Positions 44,715-57,010 of a stretch of 64,000 nucleotides of DNA are shown here, piece after piece. The notes below the pieces were generated by a model. It saw nothing but the letters and a program-made list of their open reading frames with translations, did not search any database and had not been told where the DNA came from. The DNA lies in contig NC_092408.1 in NCBI RefSeq assembly GCF_009017415.1, forward strand, positions 2,046,001 through 2,110,000. The letters run 5' to 3'. Each line of letters starts with the position of its first letter. Position 1 is the first letter of the stretch. This DNA comes from Aspergillus flavus (taxonomy: Eukaryota > Ascomycota > Eurotiomycetes > Eurotiales > Aspergillaceae). The position numbers were made by a program, and so were the translations under genes.

Positions 44715-47700
44715 CTAATTCTGTTCCTTTTCGGACTTCTTAGAGAAGACCTTTTTCACTCCTTCAATCATCACACCGACTCCACCGAAGAGGTATCCCA
44801 TTCCAAAGGACCATCCCCTAACGCGGACAGTGTAGATGAAGAAATAAACCAACGCCCAGTTAATGATCACAAAGGCCAAGAAGATACCAAAGCACCGCCA
44901 CTTATCGCCATCGTGGACATTAAGTGTGTGCATATACTCTGTGCCGTTAGCGAAGGGGCAGTATTGGCAGTCTTCCGTGGCGTCCGGGTTGACCAGGTAT
45001 CCCACTCCAGCGATGTTGGAGACGAAGTTTCCTGCGTATTGTTGACAGGTAGAGCCTGGAGGAGGGTCGAAGTGGGTGGCTTCCTTCGAGGCACATTCGA
45101 TGTCGACAGAGGGGAAAACGCTTGAGATCACGCCTCGGAGCCACCAGGTAACCGGGTTGACGTAGTACATCCAGTATTTCCAGAAGACCGGGTAGTCTTT
45201 GTATGGACGGACGATACCGTTGAACAGGTTGACCATGACAAAGAAGAAGGGAAGAACCTGGGGAGGAATGTCAGTGTGGTGAATCAGATTGGGTATACTA
45301 AATAGGAACTTACGTTGGAAATCACGGTGAACGACGGGGCGAAGGCACAAATCCATTGACCCCAGCTGGCTTGGAAAAGGAAGAAAAGCATCGACATGAG
45401 GAAGACGTATCCAGCGCTGCTCGAGTCCGTGGGGAAGCCAACGGGGTAGTACCAGAGGAGCCAATAGATAAGGGCGGAAACGATTGCCATCGGAATTTCA
45501 CAAACGACGTTTGCCGTGCAGAAGGCGAACCATCCGTAGATACGGCTAGGATATTCACGAGCTTCCCAAAGGGCGCGGTTGATATAGAACTTGGGGACAA
45601 TACTGTTCAGGACAATAGGGGGAATAAGAATGATCAAGAAGATGGAGAACATGCGGTTTTGCATGCTACTGATAGAGTTATCGAGCATCCAGAACGTCTG
45701 TCCTAATCAGCAATGCTCAAACTCCAAGAAACGGGGGGAGGGGCTACTCACGAATCCGTTGAAAATACCAATGATGACACTGACGAAGAGCTTTCCGTAA
45801 TAGTACGATGGATCTCTCCAGTATTGTCTGAACAACCTCTCGGTGAGCAGGACAGTCTGTGTCCATGTGGGAGCAGCAAACTCGTATTCGACGCCCTTGT
45901 CGGCAATTGGGATCTTGCTGCGTTCTTCCCTGATCTGCTGGATTTCGTCCAGAATGCGGCGGTTCTGTTCGGAATTGCGCCACTCTTCATTCCAATCAAT
46001 AGCCCTACCATCCTTCTTAGTCGCCTTCGCTGCTGTTTCGAGAATAAATTCTGCAACATTCTTCGATGGTGGGCAAACGACGCCGCGGTCAGCAAAGTAC
46101 TTGATCACATCACGACCTTCAGGACCAATAGGCCCGAAATAGAAAGTGTTTCCGCCCGGGTTAAGAGCCAAGACCATGTCGAATTGCTGGATCAGCATGG
46201 ATGACGGCTGGTGAATTGTGCACAGAATGGCCTGTCCCGCTTGGGAGAGCTTCTTCAAGAATCTCACGATTGAGAAGGCTGCCTGACTGTCCAGACCACT
46301 AGTGGGCTCATCCAGGAACAGGAGAAGACTCGGTTTCGCAGCTAGCTCGACACCGATAGTTACTCTCTTCTTCTGTTCAACATTCAAAGAACCAATAATA
46401 GCGTCCTGGATATCCTCTAACTCCAATAGGTCGATAATCTGATCCACATAATCAAGCTTTTCTTGACGTGGGGTGTTTCTGTCCTGACGAAGGATTGCCG
46501 AGAACTCAAGGGCCTCCCGAATGGTCGCGGTATTGTCATGAAGATCCATTTGTTCACAGAAACCAGTGCCTCTTTGGAACTCGGTACCGAGAGGATGACC
46601 GTCAACAAGCATGTCGCCAGTGACCACACCCATCTTCTGACGCTGAGCTAAGGTGTTGAGTAGAGTGGTCTTGCCTGCTCCAGAAGCACCCATTAAAGCG
46701 ATCATAAGACCGGGCTTCGCATAACCGTTAACGCCGTTAAGAAGTTTCCGTGTTCCATTTCCGTATGGCACCGTGTATTCTACATTCGACCAGGTGAAAA
46801 CTCGATCGCTAGCAGAAAGGCGCTGCATGGCTTCGCCGCTGCTAGAAGACTTCGCTTCTCCACGTGACAATGCCGCATTATCGCCTGTATTTTGTACTTG
46901 CTCTTCATCGTTACCTTTGCCGTTTTGCGCTTTGAGTTTTGTGGAACGCTTGGACTTCTTGAAGACCAATGCGCCGCCGCCACCTCCGACAAATGAGAGA
47001 ACTTCCGCAGCTATGACAGTGACAAGGAGGTACAGAACCGTGAAAGCGATGACCACTCCAAAATTGCGCCACAAATGGTGCCGAGTGAATTGGAAACTTT
47101 CTTGAAGATACCGACTTCCTGCAACGTCTGCCTTACCAAGCTCGGACCCAGTGAGAGCACAACCTTGGTATCTTGGATCCACACCTGGGCCTTGAGGCAC
47201 GAGCTGCGAAGGAGCACATGACATAACTCTGTTCGAGAATTCGTTTGTAAGGACCGCCTCATAACTGTACGAAAGCGGGTTCACGTAGAATAACCAACCG
47301 AACCAGATCGAGCCATCAATAAGTCCTTGCTTTGGAATGACATAACCAACGAACAGAATCAACACGTTCAGAGCAATACCAGCGAACCGAACGGCATCGT
47401 CGATAGTCGGAGATAGTGCTGCGAACATGCGATACAGGGACGTGATACAGAATGTCGTCGTGTACACAAACAAGAAGTAGATAAAGAACTTGGAGGCCTC
47501 CACATCGAGCCCCGTCATGAAATATACGATGATAGTGAACGGGACAACCATGCAGAAGATGGCCGGGAAATCGACCACAACTCGGGCGATTGCCACGGCA
47601 GATGGACGGTAGAAGGCATAATCCTTATGACGTGCGACGATACCACGGCCGGAAACCGCAGGCATCAGTTCCGTCAGCTGCAGCCAACCGAGGAATAGAA

Positions 47701-49435
47701 TCGAAAAGAACAGGGCACCACCACGCGAGAAAGCTCCGCTAGTATCCAAGGATTCACCATAGAACAAAGAAGAGACGATAAGACCGTTCGAGACAATAAT
47801 GAAGTATTTGGTATACAGGGAGGTCTTGTCTCCCCACAGGAGCCAAAATTCTCGCTGCACACAAGCCGCGACTTGCCTGACAATGGAGACCGTGTAAGGG
47901 GACTTTTTCGAGACCGTCTTACTCTTTGATTGGGCCACAGTTTTCTGGAAGCGGCGAGTGTCCTCCTGGTTAGTGTCCTGTAATAATTTCTCGTACGCAC
48001 AAACTTCATTCCAGATCTGCTTGTATGCTTCACTCTGCTTGAAGATCGCCTCGAGTTCTTCAGCGGTCTTTGGTGTCGACGCTTCGCGGCCTGGCTGGAA
48101 CTGGCGGGCATTCGGGTCACACAGGGAAGTGAGGAAATCAGCAGTTGTGGATTGCTCCGGGCAATAAAACCCGAGATCCACAAAGTACTGCTTTGCTTCG
48201 TTGGCAGGGCCTTGATAGAGCATGCGTCCCGCATCGATCACCAGAACCTTATCCATCAGCTCATAAATACTCTCACCCGCTTGGTATAGGGTAACCAAAG
48301 TAGTCCGCTTGCTGACGTCTGTCATGATACGGAGCGACTTGGCATAATCAAGAGCGGTGCTGGCATCCAGTCCTCTGGTGGAGTTATCCCAGCAGACGAC
48401 GGAAGACTTAGTCGCAAGCGTTTCAGCAATACTGACACGCTTTCTCTCTCCACCAGAGACACCACGGACATACTCATTACCCACCAGAGTGTTCTTTGTA
48501 TGGGTAATGCCGAACATTTTCAACAGCGCGTCGATAATAATGGGTATACTAGCTTTGTCATGTTTCTTTGTCTTGTTAATCAAAGAAAACTTCAGCGTCT
48601 GCCAAACTGTGAGGTTCGGGAAATGCTGATCATCTTCCTGGTTGTAGTTCACCTCGCCGCGGAAATGCTTATGTTGCTCTTCCGCTGAGAGGCCACCATA
48701 ACTGACCTCACCCTCAACCCCTGCGAAGGCTTCCCGGTCATTGGCAATTGTCTTCAAGAAGGTGGAACAGCCTGCCCCGGGCCTACCAAGCACTAGCATC
48801 ATTTCGCCTTCCCTGACAGCTCCGCTGAAGTCGTGGAGCAAGTCTCTTACCGGAGGACGCTTACCAAAGTGGAGGGCAGGTACGAAGCGACATATGATCT
48901 TGTACAGGTCGGGACCAAAAGTTCCAACGACAGCATCAGGAAGGGTCCGGACGAAGGAGGCACCCGTCTCGACACCTTTCACCGTGACATTCTTGAAGGC
49001 AACGCCGACCTTCTTGGCCGGCTCTCCTGCCGTCGTTCGTCGTTCCAGATGGCCGCCCATCAAAAACTCGTTCAGATCGAACCCACCCCGGTACTCATCC
49101 GTAGACGAAGCCTGTTCGTCCTCGAGCGCCTTCTCCTCGTCGCGACCCTCGGCCCGTGAGCGCCGCCGAGCATCTTTGGCTGAACGAGTCCGGTGGAGAC
49201 TAAGCTTGGTCACTTCCCTTCGCATCTCTTCGAATTCCTCCATCGCACCCCGACGGGAAACAGGGTCACCCTGGTTGCGTTCGCCCCATCTCGCGTCAGC
49301 GTCAGCCGAGGCATCGGTTTCACTGGTCGAGGTCGTGTTCAAAGAGCCCAACGTATGCTCTGAAGCCACCGGGTGATTGTAGGGATTTGCAGCCGTATTG
49401 GACGATGCCTCAGGCTGACGATGGTCGTCTGCCAT
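44715..49435 (-). CDS. PDR/CDR-type ABC transporter (ABCG full-size)
   Basis: Three exons, about 49435-45752, 45697-45314 and 45257-44715, give 1536 residues; both introns fall in the second membrane domain and junctions restore FNGFTFWMLDNS and SFTVISNVLPFFFVMVNLF. The architecture is (NBD-TMD)2, the reverse order typical of pleiotropic-drug-resistance pumps. NBD1 has the degenerate Walker A GRPGAGCSTFLK (Cys in place of Lys), signature VSGGERKRVSIAE and WDNSTRGLD. NBD2 has a full Walker A GASGAGKTTLLN, a degenerate signature NVEQKKRVTIG and LFLDEPTSGLDSQ. This asymmetry is normal for the family. The large loop near the C-terminus has paired cysteines (QQYAGNF, CQYCPFANGTEY). The protein should export hydrophobic compounds, including azole-type drugs, across the plasma membrane; its substrate cannot be read from sequence. 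The N-terminal 120 residues are polar with basic/acidic patches. Confidence 0.94.
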
Positions 49436-52400
49436 TTTGGAATCGGCCTCGTCTGGTGTACTTTTGTATGAGCGGTATCAAAATCGAAGCCAGTCCTCGA
49501 GGCGCGGTTGAGTATTAAAATGTAAGATTAGATTTGAAGATCCGTCAGGACCTGTCTGGTGACTTTTCCAGCCGATTATATAGATATATGGGAGATGTCA
49601 GATGATTTTCAAGTGGTTTCAAATGACGGGTATCTGCAGTGTAGTTTAGTGGGTATAGATATGTATATGCGAATATATACAGGAATCAATAGAGAAAGGG
49701 TGGAAAAGACAAAAATTAGATAGACAATTGAAAAGAAAAGTGACAGTTCCCCCTTCTGTGCGCGGTTTCCAAGAGGGGAGAGGATCCAAAATGATATACC
49801 AACAAGGGCACCCAAGCGCAACAGAAGAAGCTGTTGACAGGGACGTTGAAGCGGGTGATGGCATTGCATCATGAGTTATATAAACGGCTAGCTGCATTAC
49901 TAACTCCGGGAGCCAAACAACGGGAAAATTCTTTGGATTTGTCAGATCTGGCAGGTGAATAAGACCCAGTGGATACTCATCTGTAGGGTCCAATCTCAAG
50001 AAACGGAGAAGACGGATTAAACCAGTCAATCAGAAGCCAGAATGACGGCAGAATATCCGTCGAAGAAAGCCGAACGGTGGAGCGCCACAGGAAGAAGCGA
50101 GAAAAAAGAAAGAGAAAAAGTGTATTTTAAGGAGAGCTCGCCTGAAGGAGCTCGGGTGGACCCCCGAAACCACGCTTGGAGTGGATCTGAGTGGATATTG
50201 AGTCAACTTGAGTCAACTTGAGTCGAGCGGAAAATGCATTCCTCTGCGGATACAAGAGTCGGTTAAGTCCGAATCTTGCTTCTGTTGATATTTCCCACAC
50301 CCCCATCATGATGGTCACTTGCAGTTCAATGGAGGATAGTATGGGGAGATACTCCGTAATGTGTTTGACTATCAAAGAGACACGAAGAAAGAAGAAAAAA
50401 ACCGCTGGCGGGAGGCTGACATTCCCAGATTAGCGTGGCGGAGATAAGCGCCCGGCGTTAGAAAAGATTTTGCGTTTTTGCTTACAGAAGGACTCGTGCC
50501 TGATGGGGATTAGACCACCGTCTATTACCTTCTCCCACGCCATGATTGGTCCAGAACTTGACCAGCTGCCTATCATGGGAAATGAATGGAGTTTTCCCTA
50601 AAATTCCCTACGATGGCGGGCAACCAACCGGGTTTAGTTCAGGAGTAAACCCGATGGTGGCGGACACGATGTCCCTCCCTTAAAATGTCTGGAATTGGAT
50701 TATGAGATAGTTCCGTCGTATTCAGTTATTATAACCAACGAGGTGTCTTCCTAGGGGCGCCATAAATCCGTGGTGGGTTTAGCAGTAACTCCGTGCAAAA
50801 CAGAAACGAGCTTAAGTCTTCCCTGCGTGCTTACATATCGGAATTCAATTCAATCATTTGTACATAGTACAAACTAATATTATAAGATTGTCTACTATTG
50901 CTATGGGTCTCTCTCCCAATTTAGGAAGTTGGAACCTTGACGCGCATCCCAGAGCTTACGCTTACGATACCTTTCTTGGGGAGAAAGAGAGTGGGAAGAG
51001 GAGATCAGAAAAAGAAATCAGTCGAAGAAGATGAACCTGATCGCACCTGTACTTACACGCGCTTGGATATTCTTCGGGTGAACAAAGATATATCAAGTCG
51101 CTGAAGCCTGAAACGTTTTCGGCACTGGCCGTTCAAGAATTAATCCAGACTTTTACTTAGGGTTTACTCGGATCTCTTCCCGGGTTAGAGATTGGTCGAC
51201 CCCCACCGAAGAGAAAAGAAAAGTCGAGTCAGTTGGCTGTACCGCACGGACCTTTGCCGGCCTCGAACGAGTCAGCCGTTCGGCAATTTGCGTTCTCGAA
51301 TTCCCGGCCTATCAACTGTGGTGATGCTGCAGCAGTAATTTTCCCCCTCGGTCAGTCCAAGTTGATCGTTCAGACCGCTTTTCCGATGTATATCCTAAGT
51401 TTGCTGTCTCCAGCTGTCTAAGTTTGGAGGCCAAACTTAGCCTCAAGCCAGTATTCTGATAGATCATCACCGAGGCGTGCTTATTATATCTTGGCATTCT
51501 CCATAGCGGATCATGGCGTCCAATGGCTTGCGGTCCAGGTGGCCATGTCCTCGAGGCTGTTTTGATTTCTCAGCAATCTGCATCTTATCTATAGGATTGA
51601 TTAGAAGTATCTACTGGAATCTTCGACTGACGATATCGATTAGAAATGCGGTTTCTTGGCTTCACTCTCCTTGAGTAATTATGCCGAAACCAAGACCTAG
51701 TGCAGTCTGTTTTAGTATCAGTTGCATGTCCTGCTTACTAGTACTCCGTTGAGATCACATGTCAGAAGATGCAGCTAACCCCAAGGTTCCACTGTTAGTA
51801 AAGTAGCTTCATCAGCTGCAGTAGTATATCCCTGTTAGTATTTTAGTTCACCCCCACCGCTTGGGCCGCAATATAGGTATATACAGAGTACCAATGATGC
51901 CACTCCGGAATGATCCGCTATCAATGACCACTTCTCTGAGTCGTTGGTGAGATTGATCAATATCCCCTTGGCATAACACACCTTCACGTATCACACCGCA
52001 TATTTGTAAGAAATCGGTTACGGCTCAGATTCTCATAGGTCAATGTATCCGGATATCCGAGGACAAGGCCTGTCTTATGTAAATAGTCTCATTCAACGAG
52101 GATTCCCGGCGAAGAGACGCGCCCTCTGGCCATGAACGGGGAATGTTCGCACCAACAATAAGACTAATGCAACTCTATCGCCTAGGCTAAGCGTAATCGG
52201 TCGCTACCGAAAACCAGTCCTTTTGTTTATTCACCTACGTGTTTAGACTTAGTCGAGCTTGTAGATTAGGATACTAGGGATCATGATGTATATAGATCAA
52301 GGTTAATGGACACTTATCTCAAGTGGTCTTGATCTGCAGAGGATAAAGTAGGATCATTCCGGGATGTCTAATTGTCTGGATTCTGACATGAGATACTAGA

Positions 52401-53781
52401 GAACATTATGACATGGCAGGTAAATCATCCAGCATTCATGACCTGTTCTCACCTCGCTACCTATACATTTCCCAGGACCGATTGTTAGACGAGCCGACGG
52501 CGATTACAAGCTTCAAAACCTGATTCCTCAAAATGCCAACTTGATACATGCATGAAACACTACCTACTATATAGGTAGGCAGCAGCGTTGATGCCCAATT
52601 AAATACCACAATGGAGGAGAATTATGGGCCATTGTGAGCACAATCGTCTGGTCTGGCGCATTCGAATAATATGCATAAATGTGATAGCGCAGATCCGGAA
52701 AGCAAAATTCTGATACATCAACTTCATTCGCTAACCCTCGTGCTTCCTGAAATAGGCGATGTCAAACTGACAGAGCTTGCTGGAATCGCAAGAGAGGTAT
52801 CTGGCATATTAATCATGGAATAGGATCCTCAATCACAAGTCGCATGATATCCATCAGGTTCATCGCGTCTGTCAACACTGTGTATGAGAACACAAAATAA
52901 AGATACATATATATATCTAGGAATACAAATACAAACAGAAGCCCTTTATTCACACTTATCTAGTATGTGAGGGATCGCAGCCTAAATCAATGGTAGCCTT
53001 TTTGGCATGTAGGGTACTATAACCGGATTAGAATCATGAAATAATGTAGTTGATAATTACTATTCAACTTGTTACTGCGGGTTTCTTGAGTGCGTTGCAT
53101 CTTAGTGAACTTCCATTGACAACTCTGTAATCAAAATGAAGACTTGAGGCACAGAGCTCTTATCAACAGATTTTGCCAATTGTTTCAGTCCAACTTTGAC
53201 AAAATTTGATCGACATTACATTCCAACTTGAAATCACGACCGCTCGGCCACCTTCCTGATAGGATATGCTGAACCTTTGCATAGAAGGACATCTAAGAGA
53301 GAGATTCGTAGGCTGGATATATACAATACCAGGCTAGCCATACTACAAGCCCTAGTATGTGACACAGTGTTGAATCACACCCATCAGTACATGCACGTTC
53401 CTATACTAGGAGTAGTTCAGGGTTTTCAATATCATACACTTTCTGCCTACGATACAGGTGAGTCTCGTCGCTTCGGTACTACATCTTGACGTGGCAAGTA
53501 GAAAGTGGAGCTCTCTCGAAGTCGAAACGTGTTAGGGTGATGCAGAGAACTAGCCCTACTCGCACAAACTTACCCATACCACAGTTGACGCCGATAAAAA
53601 CTTCTACAATACCGCATTACAGCCTCCATTCAAGTACGTCGCTGAAGCGTTCCTAACAAGGGGAGTCACAAGAACAACAATATTGAGGCGAACGAGGGCC
53701 AAAGAACCATGAGCCAGTGCTTGGACATTGTCAACAATAAGTCGGACTATGTTATACTTGAAATCCTTTCAGTACAGAGCT
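49436..53781. other. Long upstream region of the ABC transporter, no gene seen
   Basis: About 4.3 kb. The left kilobase should carry the transporter leader and promoter, including tandem AP-1-like sites. The rest contains only short unsupported frames (for example 53277-53489) and TA-rich patches such as 52905-52930. No transposon feature was recognised. Confidence 0.4.
50199..50225 (-). promoter_or_regulatory. Tandem AP-1/Gcn4-type sites upstream of the ABC transporter
   Basis: Two perfect TGAGTCA heptamers start at 50199 and 50209, and a third with one mismatch (TGAGTCG) at 50219, spaced exactly 10 bases apart. TGAGTCA is the near-palindromic bZIP site used by Gcn4/CpcA and AP-1-type factors. 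The array lies 764 bases before the transporter start codon. Function is inferred from position and spacing only. Confidence 0.5.
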
Positions 53782-54890
53782 CTAAACTTCCTGCGCCACT
53801 TCGTCCAAATATGCAATGACCCTCTCGGCCAAAGTGCGTCTTGGTTCCGCTTGATCAGGGTCACTTAGCGCATGTGAAGCATTGGGGATAATCATACTCT
53901 TCGGGTGCCAGGATGGTCCCGCCGCGGTGGACCACCGTTTCAACAAAGTCTCCTTGTTCACCCACGGTGGCACAGACTGATCTCTTCCCGAGTACAGCAC
54001 CATAAACTTAGATTTCAGAAGCCCACGCGACCCAACGACGCCAAAAGTCTGCTGAAGCTGCTCGTCACTCAGATCTGAGCTGAACAGGTCATCCTCATCA
54101 GGCTTTCGTGGGCTATCAGGACTAGCCAGGCTAAGGAACCGGCGACTGCTGACAGCGGTAGATGATGGGTATCCGATCCTGGCGGTCACTGAAAGCGGGA
54201 CAACAGTTTCAACTGTATCATCATCCTCGTAGGTATTCTCCTTCGCATGAGCAACCGCTTTACGGTAAAGCTCTTGCATTACTTCTGGGCTGTCTCTTTC
54301 CGTCCCGTCATTCAGGACGCTGAGAATACTTTCCCTGTCCGAAACAGGTGCCTGCATAATCGCACCATCGACAGGGGTCCTCGTCAATGGATCAATCTCC
54401 CTGTCTAGAACCGGGTGTCTAGGCCTTGGGTTCGGACAGCTAAGATAGTGCATCACATCTTGACTCCCCGTCGAATGGCCCATGATGACTACTTTTCCGG
54501 CCCCGAAGAGCTGTTTCTTATAGTCACGCACGTACTGAACACACTGCGCAATCTCATCAATGTCTTTCCCTAGACGACCTACGCCCCACCCATTGTAAGA
54601 AGAGGACAAGACCAGTGAGAAGACGGACCATTCGCTGTGTTGCAGCGCTGCGACCAAGTCCGTCATATAGTCAACGGTCCAAAGCCCATCTGACAAGCCC
54701 CCAATGAAAATGAGACTATGTGGCTTCCTTTGATTTCCCCTTGTGAATTCGAAGGCAACTAGCCTCTCAGCCTAAGTGGGATCTTGATATTAGCCACATA
54801 TAAGGAACCCAGCCACGGACAATGACATACGTATTGATGCAAAATCCCCGGCTGGCCCTTAGCCAGCGCATTCGGTAACTTCAACTGCAT
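53782..54890 (-). CDS. DUF1749 alpha/beta hydrolase (SidJ-related family)
   Basis: Two exons, 54890-54831 and 54771-53782, with a 59-base intron, encode 349 residues. The joined start reads ILHQYAERLVAFEFT, the usual opening of the DUF1749 family, followed by SLIFIGGLSDGLWTVDYM. The catalytic triad of an alpha/beta hydrolase is visible: nucleophile Ser120 in VIMGHSTGSQDVMHYL, Asp in LYSGRDQSVPPW and His in IPNASHALSDP. No signal peptide is present, so it is likely cytosolic. A. fumigatus SidJ, which belongs to this family, hydrolyses the iron siderophore fusarinine C and related esters. No other siderophore gene lies in the window, so a siderophore role is only one possibility; many fungi have several DUF1749 proteins of unknown substrate. 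Confidence 0.86.
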
Positions 54891-56289
54891 GATCGCACTG
54901 TTTCGTCGATACCACTATTGAGATCAAGGAAGCCAGTTCAGGTTGGGTCTCAAGTTCCTTGATAACTGAACACTAGGTAAGATCAGATAAGACAATGAAC
55001 CACAAATGCAAAGATAATAAAAATCAGATAAGACGAAGTTGGGATTAGATAAATAACGCCAAGACGGGAAAAATATCCGGTCAACACCAGTGACTAAGCC
55101 TCAATATCAAACTACTTTTACGGAATACTCATTTTCTTAATTGGAAATGCTAATTGTTCTTTTCCTTTTCCTTTTTTTTTATTCCTTTTCTTGCAATCTT
55201 ATTTACCGAGTTTTATATATGCCGTGATCTCCGGGTATCTTATCAAATATCTAGGCTTGTCTCCACAATGTACTATGTATAGTTTCTCTTGATATGCGCA
55301 AGGGTCCATGTGCAATATGTGCGTTTTACCGTATGTATGTATAGTATTTATGGAGGCATCGATAAATAACTTTGTCACTTATCTAAGTACGTACTGTACA
55401 TTGATACCGAGTGCCTTATACTCCCCTTTGCTATTGGAAGATTTTCAATTATTTAAGCTTGCAATGGAACGTTTCTAAGGCAATGGAGGAATCAGCGATC
55501 GCTCCCTGATAAAAGCCTGTTTCATTTGCTTGTGAGATTCCATTGAAATCTAAGAATGTATGTAAGCTTGCAGTGTAGTCTGAGTAGTGTAGTCTCTCAA
55601 ACAAATAGATATCACAAATGGGACATAGCACATATAAGATGGCACGTTTTAGTGCATATACTGATTCCAAGTAGTCTTACGCCAGTGGCTTTGGATCAAT
55701 AACTTTTCTTGTCATCATCTCCAACGGTATGCTCTTGAAACTTAGCTCATTGTATCCTCTAACTTGGATATTAATTATATTGTCCCAGAGGAGGTATGAC
55801 TGCCATCCTAGCAGATATTCAGCTAGCTATTATGGACTACATTTTAATTTGCCATGGGTGAGTGCCACATTGCTCGTGCGTTCACTCTTACTCTTGTAAA
55901 AGATTTCGAGATTAAAAGCTCTTCATTATCCATTACCAGTTGCATTCCTGGCAGATCATTCTCCGTGCTATCCAACCTCAAACCTTCTACCAGTCCCGCG
56001 GGAGTTATGGCTATAAGGAATCTTGGTAAACTCCAGCAGCAGAAAAAGGTGATACCATAACTGACGCTAGTCCACTTAGATAGTCTCTGGAACATACAGC
56101 TACGACGACTCATCCCGGTTCCAGATTTCATTTCTAATTCATCCTCAGGAAGTGTCGGTTCCGCCCGGTAGAACTTGACATGGCTAGTCGACAGTTGGGT
56201 CTACCACATCAGGGTACGCCTGGGATAACTTTTTAAGACTAAACATAGGTTCTTTCCGTAATAGCACCTACCTAAACTGTCGAAGCCCC
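54891..56289. other. Promoter of the DUF1749 gene and gene-free DNA
   Basis: About 1.4 kb upstream of the hydrolase. The part from 55854 to 56131 is open on both strands (68 codons plus, 95 codons minus) without a recognised domain; it may belong to the decayed gene to its right. Confidence 0.35.
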
Positions 56290-57010
56290 CCAAAGCGTGG
56301 TTGTCAAAGCTACTACAGCCGGTTTCGATATCTTACTAGATCCTCCTGCTGACGCCTATACTGACTCTATCATCGAGTACAATGTACTTCACTGGGGTAA
56401 ATCGGAAGACTGTACCTCATATCGGGAGGGAGGGCATTTACCGGAACTTCAGAACACATTGATAACCTCAGAAATGGTGTGGGATAGGACTATAAGGATA
56501 ACAAGTGCACTGGAGATGGCTGCATTGGATGCAAAGGAACTGCATGTATAGGTCTGGGATGCAGTTGTTCAGGCCTTGTAGGATGTTCTGCTCATGCACC
56601 TCTTCCGAGTGTAGTAGATGTGTTACATTAGCAGTGCATACGGTTGCTTAGGAGCCAGCTGTAGCTATACATTCCCTAGCTGCAGCAGTTGCAGTGGTAA
56701 TGGATGTCGGTGCTTCGGCCCTGAATGTTGTTGGAGGGACAGATACAAGCCCACAACCACAACCAAACTAACCACGCGCGCAAGAATTATAACCACGACT
56801 GATTACACAATGGGATGCCCCATCACGAACTACTGCGACACTTCATGCGCGACAACAGACTTCACGACCGAATGTTCAACCATCCTGGACTGCGAAATCA
56901 AGGGTCGCCCCCAACAACAGAAAAAGCCACAAATGCCTGCTCGATTATCATAGATCCTGACCCAGCTAGGAACTGCGATCCCAATGGCCCCATTCCAGCT
57001 CTCAGATCCG
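56290..57010 (+). pseudogene. Broken cysteine-rich gene, resembling the C-terminal tail of subgroup C fungal chitinases
   Basis: Cysteine-rich coding-like sequence occurs in two frames. The frame at 56503-56631 reads TGDGCIGCKGTACIGLGCSC and ends at a TAG. The next frame, 56618-56953, continues with CSSCSGNGCRCFGPECCW and a Thr-rich part containing TTTDYTMGCPITNYCDTSC. Such alternating C-x-G-x-x-C units followed by a Thr/Cys TDY segment are known at the C-terminus of large killer-toxin-like (subgroup C, GH18) chitinases of Aspergilli. No GH18 or LysM domain lies upstream, the two blocks are out of frame with each other, and no start codon context is seen. I read it as a relic, not an active gene. 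A multi-exon gene of another cysteine-rich family remains possible. Confidence 0.4.

Noticed and set aside
44715..49435. Cysteine in the first Walker A and altered second signature of the ABC transporter as possible inactivating changes
   Set aside because: Both are standard features of fungal PDR-type transporters, not lesions.
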